The translations under genes and the position numbers were made by a program. 64,000 nucleotides of DNA, taken from assembly GCA_907165275.2 (NCBI GenBank), contig OU015673.1:4169001-4233000 (forward strand), read 5' to 3'. The notes below the pieces were generated by a model. It was not told where the DNA came from, ran no database searches, and saw only the letters and a list, made by a program, of their open reading frames with translations. Positions 11,502-23,500 of the stretch are shown piece after piece; positions within the stretch are counted from its first letter, which is position 1; each line of letters begins with the position of its first letter. Source of the DNA: Zygaena filipendulae. Its lineage: Eukaryota; Arthropoda; Insecta; Lepidoptera; Zygaenidae.

Positions 11502-14500
11502 GACCGCATGATCTTTGCTTAAATATAAGGTATCTGTTACCTTCACAGTTATTGAAAGATTTTTATTGTATTTAAAGAAAAAATAGTAGGTACGTATTTC
11601 CATTAGAATTTATAATTTAGTTTTTCAGCGATTTTTTTAGGGAAGTAAGCGTTATGTTTTTTTCTTTTATGAAAAGTTTAAAATTTTAAATACACTTATT
11701 ATGTATTTATAACTCGTTCTGTCATGTTTTATGATATATTCTTTTATTTATATTAATAGTTTTATATACAAGTCTGAAGTCAGTAATGTCCGTCAATTAC
11801 TCACGTACAATGCATGGATATATCAAATAATATTATGTTTTTACCCGCCATTTTGTAACGTTTTTGCAAATATAATCAAACCTCTATACATTTTGATGTA
11901 TATTGCTGTTAATAAGCCTAAGAACACTGCCAAAGGTCAAATTTACTGTAAATTGGAATATTTTTGATAAGTTTTTGCACAATTCGATTACGTATAAATA
12001 ACTCGTTTAAAACATTTCAAAAATTTCATTATAAATTAATAATTTAAAATTACATAACATGTAATTTTAAACGAAGGACGTATCCAAGCTCTCCCTTTCA
12101 TGTTCTCATCAATCTCATCTAACAAATAAAAATTAGAAATACACGGAAAAATCACTAAGAAAATCATTACATAATATATTTATGATCCGTCTGGGTCACA
12201 GTCACTCAGTTTTAGCCAACTTCAAAAAAGGTGGAGGTTCTATGTTTGAATGTATGTTTTGGCTGTCAAAAAATTTACATTAATTTGATATGAGAATCGA
12301 ATACTGAATACCTTCCCTCAATAGTCCCTCGTTTAACATCAAATCCTGTATATTATTTGGATTTATATATACATATATGTATAGTGTATCTAGAAAAAAA
12401 CATGTCAGACTTACTAAGAAATGAGAAGATAGAAGAAGAAGGTCTGGTCTTAAAATTAAGCTAACACTTACCCTGTGACTATAGTTAATTTTGGTGCCTA
12501 AAAGTGGTGGTATTTAATTTTATTATTGAAAGAACAAAATTTTTATTTATGATACAAAAAATATGTATTTACTTTTATTCGGTATTGTGTGGGCCTTCAT
12601 ATGTTTTGGCGCTATCACACATTTTTTAATGAAATATCTACCTACATGACGTCATTAAATTAAAATCATTTACTTGGTCGATATAATTTATTAATCAAAT
12701 ATATACAGGTATATAGATAAATATCATGTCATCCATACTATCCTGATTCACTATGGCCAAAACGTGCCACAATTTTTTTTTTCCTATAAGTGTTCATAAA
12801 AGTTTCATATAAACAAAATACAATGTCATTAATGTATGTACCGCCATTTTCAAAAATCTGTAAATATGAACTTTATCACTATAGCAAGAAGATACGACTG
12901 CCAAAAGTGATTACGTATTTTTGTTGCTAATTTTACTTATAAAAAATACGACGTACCTAGGCATAGTTTGTTATTTATTGTTATCTGGAGCGTTTCGTAT
13001 TGTGTTACGGGCACACGAGTTATGGGCAAGGAAATTTATTGGTCATAGTGAATCAAGGACCTGCGTTTGTAGAATGCACATTTATGTATGACAATGATAT
13101 TAAAATAAATTCGAAATCACCTATAAAAAAGTCGCGTGCCGAGCCAATTCTTCCAATAGTGTTATTCGGTCTAGCTTTGGAAAAAGCAAGGATTTATAGA
13201 ATGGGAATATTCAGTTAATTATTTTAGTTTTTGCTTTACTTTAAAATAAGTTGATACGGTTTCCTGCTTTCGTGAATAAATAGCTGCAATTTAGGTACTT
13301 TAAGGGGTGAAATGCTAATAGACAGACACACAGAGCTACTTGCGCATTTATATTGTAATATTAAGGATTTATGCATGAAAGTATGGAAACTCAACTTTTG
13401 CTTATCTTGTTATTTTGCTTTTTGCTTGGGTTTTTTTTGTAGTAAGTTACTCGGCGTTTCTGTTGTCAGTAGAACATTTTTCACATGACTGGTTTTATAG
13501 GTGAAACAGATGTGAAAAGAGGTAGCGTTAAGAGAAAAAAATATTTGATGAAGTAACTGGTTAAATCTATTTTTACATGGTGATAACAACCCTCCATTTA
13601 GACATTTCAAATCATATCACAGAAAATTGTGAGTGAACAAAAGTTGTTGTGAACAAATTGTTTTTACTTTGTTTGAAATATATTTTATGTGAATCAACTG
13701 AACTGTTTTATTTTAAATTTTATCGTCTCGTCTCGTTTAAATCCCCATTTTTTTATTAGGAAAAATACCTACTCAAGTACCTACTCACAATTTTTTTTCT
13801 ATTGTAGAAATTGTGTGGCTAACTTGGTATATTTTGTGGTTCTTACGGTACTTAAGTCTAAATATAAAAGAAAATAGTCTTATACTTATAAACATAAATA
13901 GCTCTAGTATGTCTACATTCATTTTATTTTTATTTTCTTTATTTCAACATTAACAGGTATTTAACATTGATAGGACAATACACAATTACAGTTTGACATG
14001 CACTTAAACTAATTAAATACCCTTAAACAATGCTGTAAAACTTCAATCGCGTCTATGTGCACTTGATAATTGGGCTCCATATGACAGTACAATTATTACT
14101 CAAGCCTACTACGAATTAAGCTGTTAAACAAAGTGATGTACGAAAAGGGGGATTTGAAATCTTTGCACAATCTAGAAATGAAGCCTAGTGTTTTGTTACA
14201 GGAGGATGTCAAGTAAATATAGTTCATTACATCATACATACATTTTAGCTTCGAAAAGCTAATTTCTAGAAGAGATGGGTTGGATTGTTAAATAATAAGC
14301 TTCATGACCATCCCGATTCTGATTATATCCACTCAACCCAAAACTCACTGGCTGAAAATATTCCCTATATGAAAACCTAACCAAAGTTCTAAATTCAATT
14401 GAAACGTCACAACACGTCATCATCGAGTCGTGATCGAGTCTCAAAACACAAAATACTGCTGCAATGGCCATCAAATAATAGCAATAGTGAAAAATGTAAA

Positions 14501-14572
14501 ACCACCCGGACAGAACAACACATCATGATATACCAACGAATATAACTCTCTGAATAGCTAGCTGAACTAAAC
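11502..14572. other. Intergenic, SLC10 to THEG-like gene
   Basis: AT-rich. Contains the 3'UTR of the SLC10 gene, a family C MITE fragment at 12985-13063 and T-rich stretches. No coding sequence with recognisable content and no clear promoter motif seen. Confidence 0.6.
12985..13063 (-). mobile_element. Family C MITE fragment
   Basis: Inverted end: GGAGCGTTTCG, GTTATGGGCAAGG and GGTCATAGTGAATCAAGGAC. Intergenic between the SLC10 and THEG-like genes. Confidence 0.6.
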
Positions 14573-16888
14573 ATGGGTAAGCCAAAGAAGTACGATCCGC
14601 CCACACCCAGCTTCCGGTACAAGATAAAGAAGAGGTTGAACCTGTTGAGTGTTCCTCGCAAGTACATCATCGACACTGGGGAGGGCATGCCGGCGCTCAC
14701 GCCGCGGGGGATCCGGAAGTCGGCTCTTGGCGCTACTATTACTGATAGAGTCAACGACGCAGCGTGGCCGTATTTACGGTAGGTGCCAAACCATGAGCCT
14801 CCTTAATCTCTATGGCTTTGTCGGATACCGTTAAATTTCATAGGAATTAGGCCGGGCTTACTTAAAACAAAACTGCCGCACTCAGAAACATTCATTAAAT
14901 TAATGTGAAATGTGTTTTGTTCTTAAAATCTTTACTTATAATAATTAAGTAATCATTAAAACGACTGAGTGCGGCCGTTACCTATTCAACACATTAACAT
15001 ATCAACGAAAGTATTTTTAATACATAGAATGTCATTGATAAACTATCTACTACTATTTATACCGATCCTGTGAATATCAAAACCAATGCACAGAAAAATT
15101 CTAAATTTCACAATAAATTCCTATTGTAACTTTATTGTGTAAACCTACCCATATTAAAATACTAACTGTGCACTTCACCCGCATGAAACGTTTTTGTATG
15201 ACAACTTTTTTTCCTAACATCCGATTTAAATGAAACAAAGCCTATATGTAGCTCCAGATTTAGCTTAATCTACCTGTGAAAACCGCATGAAAATCCGTTC
15301 AGTAGGTTTGGAGATTATCGCGAACAGACAGACAGAAAAGAATTTTAAAAACTTTTTTTTTTGGTTACTCTTCTCTTATCAGTCCCTGTTAAAATTTTAC
15401 AAAAATATTCAATGTACAGAATCACGGATTCTACTTTTTTATTATAGTATAGATAGATAGCTTCTAAATGGCTTCGAATAATTTCATGGAAAAAAGATTT
15501 AAAAAAATTGTAAACCGTCAATTTGTCAAATTTTGGTTTACACTTTTGTTAACTTGGCAAAGCTGAGCTGGCTTCGTAGAACAGAATACACAGCTTAAGT
15601 AACACTTGCTGTAATCGCTTATACTAATCCCGTTTCCAGCCGTTTCCTGCTACTGAAGCGTATGTACAAGCACAACTTCAGCCAAGAGCGCATCGATCGC
15701 ATCGACCGCATGATCGAAGCATCAAACGCCACGTGCTACTCGAAGCTGGCGAACTGTGTCATCGACCTGAAGAAGCAAGACACTAAAGAGGTAAAGAAGA
15801 AACGCGGCTGGTCCGAGAGCGAGTGGAAGAAACACATGGATTATATAGGCCAAATCGCCGGGCCGAGGAGGGACTTCCCGCCTCCGCCGATCGAGGTAAC
15901 GTTGCGCCGAATCTCGTGCACATTCTAGTCTAAAGTTGACGATGGTCAATATAGCTAGGGAAAGGCCTCGTATGGCCTACCCATCGCTTACTAAGAGAAG
16001 ACCCAGTTTGGTGGTTGCGTTTTGTCTGCTGGGCAACTCTGATCATGCCACAAAACGGATGACTTTGAAATTCATGCAGCTTTAATAATTCCACGAAAGG
16101 AAGGCGGAAAGGTTTTGAAAAAATTCGTAACCCTGCGAGTTTTATTTTTTGAAAGTCTATACTTACGTTGCTTTTATTGCGTCCATTAATATTTTATCTT
16201 GAACTTACGAATACTTTGCAGAGAGGCAGTTCCAGACCGCTGGACGAGCTGATGCCGAGGATTAAACAGATCAGTTTCCTCCCAGATTTCAAGGTCTACA
16301 GGCGACTGTCACAGGAAGCCTGGTACAGAGATCCTGTTAAGGTCAGTCTCTAATCAGCTTCGATTTTAGCGGTAGATATTCGTATTGTTGTCAAGTCTAG
16401 GTGCTACGAAGTACTCTATTTAACATTTTATGTTCATCAATTTCTTTTTAAATGGAAATTTTAGAAGATATATCTAGGAGAGATTTTGTATTTTTGTTAT
16501 TGTAACTTGTTATTTTTGAGAATGATCTTTTGAGATTTAAAAGTTTGCGCCTCATATTTTTGTTTTGGAACTTAGCATGTATTTAAAAATATATATATAT
16601 ATCGGTTAGACAAGTTCACATAATACAAGATGTGCTTATTTAGGGGCCCAGTGGCGCTGTGTGATATCTAATCATTGTTATTATTCCCATAATTAATTTG
16701 TGATATTTTTAACAATTAAAAACAAAATAACTGTAAACAAAAAAAACTTCAATAACAGGACTTAGGTATTATTATTATGGTAATAATTGTTTTGTTGGTT
16801 TCAGGTGCCACGGAACGCGCTCAAATATGTGATATCAGACAGAGTGAAGAAGCTAGCCGCTCCGAGAGTTATACCGCCGAGCGACTGA
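14573..16888 (+). CDS. THEG-repeat-like protein (sperm microtubule-associated type), 221 aa
   Basis: Four exons (14573-14778, 15640-15895, 16222-16341, 16805-16888) join in frame to 221 codons plus TGA. The protein is small, basic and without signal peptide or membrane segment. It carries a repeated pattern close to the THEG repeat (an S/T/P-x-R-[IV]-x2-[LI]-[AS]-x-P type motif): ITDRVNDAAWP at the end of exon 1, MPRIKQISFLPD in exon 3 and ISDRVKKLAAPRV in exon 4. THEG proteins of vertebrates are testis-specific and bind sperm tail microtubules. That this insect gene does the same is an inference from the repeat pattern only. A lysine-rich central part lies in exon 2. A polyadenylation signal (AATAAA) is at 17051. 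The gene is convergent with Idh3b, with 645 bp between the stop codons. Confidence 0.75.
14862..14977. mobile_element. Family A MITE, short internally deleted copy
   Basis: Begins in the left arm at TTAAAACAAAACTGCCGCA and ends GAGTGCGGCCG. Most of the centre is lost. It lies in intron 1 of the THEG-like gene. Confidence 0.7.
15165..15460. repeat. Dispersed repeat with ATAGATAGAT end
   Basis: Second copy of the repeat at 22773-23075, same order of blocks. Intron 1 of the THEG-like gene. Shorter relatives begin near 33385 and 45120 (GCGATTAACTCAAAAACTAC). Confidence 0.6.
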
Positions 16889-17533
16889 GACACCCACCCA
16901 CAGAGCCGTTGGAACGATTCGCGACCCTACTGCTCGGTCATACTGACGAAAATGCCGTGACAACCGTCCGATGAGACCTTTTACACAAAAATACAAGCAA
17001 CAAGTTCTACACTGCAAATATTTTAAATATTCTTTTAACGTCAAGTTATTAATAAAATTAATAACCTTTTAAAGCATTTCGAGCATTTCAAAGGGAACAT
17101 TTACAATGGTGTATTTTTTTGTCGGTTGGTTAGGTTAGATTTATTTGGACAAAACCACAATATTTTCGTCAGTGTGTTGTCTAGTCAAAGTCTACATTCG
17201 GTTTTGAATTCCAGCATCTCTCACTTGACATCCATACAAACAATAAAAGCAGAAGTAACTGAATTGGCATTTTATTTTCTAATATCATATTATATATTTA
17301 CAATTTTGATACAATAACATGAAAACATTTTACTAATTAATAATACTGAATCTAAAAAAGAATTGTGTACATGATTTATGGGTAGGTACATTAAATTAAA
17401 AAAAATAACAATAAATTATCCTTAAAATTAACGAGAGTAATTTACAGATTTAACTAGGGTAGCAAGGTAAAGAAAGATAAGGTAACTACGTTTAACGGAG
17501 TCCCGCGAAGACTAGTTTTGAGATGGTGTCCGC

Positions 17534-20500
17534 TCAAGCGAGGCAGTGGATGACGGCGTAGGTGAAGTCTTTTGTAGTGGACTGACCGCCGAGGTCCTTT
17601 GTCCTTACTTTGCCGTCCGTCAGGACCCTGTCAGTAAAAATATTTATATACCATCCATTTACTGCTGTTTCACCAAAAGAAAGGGATTATTATTTCCTAA
17701 AATAAACTGGACTTTTTAGTTTTATTTTTTACTAGCTACCCCCCGCGGTTCCACCCGCGGTAATTTCGGAGTCCCCGCAGGAATTCCAGGATAAAACATA
17801 GATATAAACCTTCCTCATGAATCACTCTATTTGGTAAAAACCGCATGAAAATCCGTTTGGTTAAAGATTTAAGCATACATAGGGACAGACAGCGGGAAGC
17901 GGGAAGTGACTGCGCAAGCTGCCATCATTCTCTTGCAAGAAATAGAATACTATAATAGTGATACGCTATCATTGTCTTTTCACCGCTCGATTACATAGCA
18001 GAATAACGAAGTCACTTGTCCAAATCACTAATAACATTGGACACAGAAGTAGCCTGAATTATGATCTCGAAGAGAAGAGAGAGAAGATGGGTTATAAGAA
18101 AGTTGAAATCGCTAATTAGGCACAAAACAAAATTTGGTTGTTTTTTTTTTTTCATCGTCGGACTGTAAACGACTTACCGCCGCACTCAGAGTCGACTTTA
18201 ATGATTACTTAGTTAAGTATAGATTTTTAAAACAAAATTGCCGCAATCAGAGACGTTCAGTAAATTAATGTTAATTGGCATTCAATGAGATGTAACTTAA
18301 TTAGTTAAATGCCCCATCGGTGGGTACTGGGTACTGGGTACTCACTTGTTGATGGCGTTTTTCACCATCTTGGAGTAGGAGTGCAGGTTGACGTGCGCGA
18401 GCAGGTTGGCGGAGCACAGCAGCATGGCGGTGGGGTTGGCGATGTTCTTGCCCACCGCGCCCGAGAAGATGTGCCGCGCGCCCTGCGCACCGCGCCCAGC
18501 GGAATCAACACGAGCACACAGACAGAAACACACATTAACTGAACAATACTATGCGTAAACTCGAAATTACAACAAACGATTTTTCGTCCATTGAATTTGC
18601 AACCTTCTGCACCGCGTATAAAGTCGGAATTACAATGATCGAGATTTCTTCCTCCATTGATATTGCGACCATATACACCGTATAATATGAAATCTAAATT
18701 ACAATGAAATGGTCAAATGTAGTGTTTATAATTAAATAACACTCAACCCTTTCACCGCCATGTTTTGGTAGCCTTAACTTGCCCCCAGCGCCGCACGTTT
18801 TAGGCATGATTTCTCCTAGCGTTGGGAATGCTTGAAATCGATCATTAAATTTAATAAATATATTCAAGGACTGTGTATGTGACACTACAATCTGAGTTGT
18901 ATTAATATTAAATAATTAAATAAAAATGCAGTGGTTTTTTAGTAATGTAACATGTCTGGGCGCCGAGAGCACGTTTTTCGTAGATCGTGATATTACGGAG
19001 GCGGTCACAGAACAGAAAATAACAGATTAGACGGGACATCAACTTAGTTTAGTATGAAAACCGATGAAAACCAGTGTTGCCGGGTGATTTTCGCACACCA
19101 TACTATTCATCACGCACTAAAACATTCAGTAACGTAAAAAAATGTATTAAAGGCTTTATGGTTGTCACTTATGTTTCACTTAGTCACCATTTTCAATATT
19201 CAGTTTCGGGAATATTGTGGTAAATATACTTGGGATGGCAGCAAAAGAAGTTCTGAGCAAGTTAGAGCATTTATTCTAACTTCCTTTGCAACGGTGGCGC
19301 GCATGCCCCGCCCACATGTCCTCTCTAGTTTATTTATTTACTCTGTGGGTCCGGGCGGTAGTAGTAAGTCATAGGACGGTGGTGTGCAGTATGCAGTGTG
19401 CAATGTGCAGTGTGCAGTGTGCAATGTGCAATGTGCAGTGTGCAGTGTGCAGTGTGCAGTGTGCAGTGTGCATTGTGCAGTGTGCAGTGTGCAATGTGCA
19501 GTGTGCATTGTGCAGTGTGCAGTGTGCATTGTGCAGTGTGCAGTGTGCAATGTGCAGTGTGCATTGTGCAGTGTGCAGTGTGCATTGTGCAGTGTGCATT
19601 GTGCAGTGTGCAGTGTGCATTGTGCAGTGTGCAGTGAGCACTGAGGGGGCACCTGTTCGAAGACGGCGCACTCGGGGCTGTAGGAGGCGCCGGCGACGAC
19701 GCCCGCGCCGCCCACCAGCCCGCTGGCGATGTTGTCGATGATGTTGCCGTACAGGTTGGGCGCCACCATCACGTCGAACTGGTTCGGGTTGGACACCATC
19801 TGCATCGTGCAGTTGTCCACTATCATCTTCTCGAACTGGATGCGCGGGTACAGCTTCGCCATCTGCAATACGTTACCGTAGGTATAACACCGCGATGTGA
19901 ACATACACAACATTGGGCTTGTCAACCAAATTGTAGTTTTTAGTCCGTCTTATAGATTAATAAAAAATATTGGACATGTTCAAATTTTTTACGTAATGAA
20001 AAAATAACGGAGATACATTAAATAGAAATGCTACAGTTTAGCACGTCGTAACGTCAAGAGCCCCCACTCTTGCGTTTCATCTTAGTATTTTTTCAATAAT
20101 TTGAAAAAGCAAAAAAAAGGGTCTATTATTTTTTTATTTTCTAACTGACAGACAAATTAGAATTTTGATTTTCATAAGTCGTCGACATCCCTCGTCCAAA
20201 TATGCTAAGATACGTGTGGCGTGCGTCCTGCGCGGGTACCTCCTCGCAGCTGCGCAGGAAGAGCCCGTCGCCCAGCTTCATGATGTTCGCCTTGTGCACG
20301 GCGGTGACCTTCTTGCGGCCCATCTTCACCGCGTAGTCGAACGCGAACTTGGCGATGCGCTCCGACTTGGCGGCCGTTATGATCTTGAGGCATTCCACCA
20401 CGCCTGCCGGCGCAAGCAAACGCAAAGGTTTCGAAGAGAGTTTGCACACAAACAATATGTTCTGGTATAAATTACTGGATAGTTTGTATTCCTGAACAAA

Positions 20501-23500
20501 GAGTTTAGTTGCTGAGATTAGAATCCCGAAATTAACGTGAGGGACCAACTGTTACTAGATTCATGTAATTACAATCACCATACGCACAAAAGAGTCAAGT
20601 TAGCTTTGATTTACCTGAGAATAAAATAAAAAAGAACATCTCTATCTCTACCTTTAAACGAGCAATTCTTGTGTATAATAATCTGAATCTCGACTCCAAC
20701 GATTTTCATGAAATTTAGTAAGGGGTGGCGATTAATCGATCTAGCTAGGTTTCATTTTTAGAAAAAATCGTTTTATTGTGTTTTCAGCCAGAGAAAAATG
20801 AGTGTTTGGTACTGCTTTTGTACTTAACCACAAATGGCACTATAAGCAACTATCTTCTGGAGAAGTAATCACAACAAGCGAAGCTCGGTCGCCCAGATAT
20901 GTATATAAATAAAATTTACAATCTTATCTAGAGAGGTACGTATCAATCATAAAGTAAATTAGGCAGTGCCAGCGGAAATTCCTACGCGGGCGAAACTGCG
21001 AGCATAGTTATAATAGTTTGATGAATAACGGCCGCACTCAGAGTCGACTTTAATAAGTTAAGTGTAGATTTTTAAAACAAAACTGCCACAATCAGAGACG
21101 TTCAGTTAAAATGTTAATTGGCATTTAATGAGATCTTACTTAATTAGTTAAATGCCAATCAACATTAATTTATTAAACTTGTCTGATTGCGGCAGTTTTG
21201 TTTTAAAAATCTATACTTAACTCAGTAATCATTAATGTCGACTCTGAGTGCGGCGGTAAATAAAAATAGGGAGATGCGGAAATCAACACATCCGCAACTA
21301 GCAACAACTTACCGGGCACGGATTCGTGTTCTAGCGCAGAGTACTCGCCCTCGGTCTGTTCGCGGATGATAATGCAGTCGACGTCGTTGTGCCTGCACTT
21401 GACGTTCGGCAGCGACTTGACGTGCACCACGTTGGCGTACAGGTCCAGGGCGTTGCGCAGCTTCATGTTGAGGGTCTGCAGCTCACCAGTGTGGGAGAAG
21501 TCTGGCGTGGCCAGGATACCCTGCGCAAGGACACGTGGCGTCACACAACAAGCGAGTCTGTCGTGAAACTGATCAGTAGTAAATTTTGCAGTTCAAATCC
21601 GGCTCGAAGGACCATGGGATTAACAGTAACGCTTTCTCAGGAGAGTGGGAGTAGCGAAGAAAAAAGAAAACATAGACGCCCTTCTAGTCTAAACATAGTC
21701 AGGCACGGTATAAATATTTTTTATTTCGTCCAACGCAAATATGTTAAATTTTATTATTGAAGGAGTTTCTGGAATTAGACAACAAAAAATGTATTGCTTC
21801 TATAAAAATCTAGATCAACTTAAGTACACTACTATTTGTTTTAAAGAAAAGAAAGAAACATTTAAAGAAAAACTCTCAAGTATCAATGATTCCAAAGAAT
21901 AGGTACAAAAACTTCAATCTAATCAATATTTAAAAAAAACCTGTTATGTGCCTCCAATCTGTATTGTGTGAGTGATGTGTTGTTGTTACCTTGATGCAGA
22001 TCTTGTTTCTGGTGATGGAGCCGACCACGTCCTCTAGCGGCGCGCTCAGCGTGGGGTTCACCTCAGAGAAGAAGAACGACTCGAAGTCCACCGGGATGTT
22101 AGCAGCCTGCGCATACACAGGGTGCTCACAAAACCACCTTCTATATCTTGCTTTGGAATACAACTAAACCCAGTTTCAGAAGAAATTTTGTGCGCGTCAT
22201 ATACTATATTAAAAAAATTATTCTATTTTGAGATATGGACACACCTTACGGGTGATAGAAAGTATTTCACTCATGAATCAAGTTTTTTGATGTCATTGAA
22301 CAAAAAACCGTATCGCCATTTAAGTTCAAAATTCGATGCATGTCGAGCTTCGGCGCGGGAAACTTGATATCTACATTGTGAGTGCTCAAGCATTTTTCCT
22401 TTTAGTCCTTGACTGCGATCATGTTAGGTCGATTCTTTGTTTAAATTCAACTTGAAACTTTCACCATAGCATGTGAAGGTATAAATTTGATTTGTCACCT
22501 TGAACACCTCCTGCACGGAGTATACCAGTTCGGGACCAACGCCATCCCCGGGAATAAGGGTGCATTTGACGCGGCCCTCTTTGGAAGTCGATTGCTGTAG
22601 TCACAGAAAATAAATATTATGATTTACCAGTGTGGAGAATTGTTTTTTCTAAATATAACTTTAGTTTATAATTTTTATGACATATAAAACAATTTTGTTC
22701 GTAATACGTCTCAACTCAATACAGCAGCCAAAGAATATATTAAGTAGTATAAACAACCATTCTCATATTTAATACTAGCTGTGCCCCGTGTGAAACGTTT
22801 TTATGTAACAACTTTTTTTCCCGACATCCAATTTGAATGAAACAAAGCCTATGTAGCTCCAGGCTAAGCTTAATCTACCTGTGAAAACCGCATAACAATC
22901 CGTCCAGTAGATTCCGAGATTATCGCGAACAGACAGACAGACAGAAAAGAATTTTAAAAACTTTTTTTTTGGGTTTGGTTACTGTTCTTGTATCACCCCT
23001 CTCAATTTCTGGTAAAAAATATTCAATGTACAGAATCGCGGATTCTACTCATTTATTATAATATAGATAGATGAGAACGGCTTGTGGTCCTGAGTTCCTG
23101 TCTTAGAACAGTATCATCCGAACTCTTCCTTAAAGAAAAAACAAATATCTACTAACAATTAAATTTTAATCATTCCTGTTTGATTTCATGTAATATGTTA
23201 CCTTGATCTTGTAAGATTATATCACCTGGTATTAACATTGTTCCAGCAGATTCTTGATTTCTTCACTGCTCAGTAAGGCCTTTTGCACATTATAAGAATT
23301 TTTCTTGTGTCTTACATGCATCCGATAAAATGACTATGGGCGTCTTATCCGACATAAGAAAAAATTTATTGTAATATGTATAGTCTCATATAACAATCAA
23401 AGCGACTGGATATCTTATAAGACACAGGAATATTTCTTATAATGTGAAAAAGGCCTAAATTTTGTTTTTTTTTTAGCCTGTATTCAGAAAAACATAATTG

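Noticed and set aside
19286..19741. Long Cys-rich open frames on both strands over the heptamer array
   Set aside because: They are a by-product of a 7-bp unit that lacks stop codons. The real coding exon ends at 19653, where an in-frame splice donor leads to exon 8 of Idh3b.
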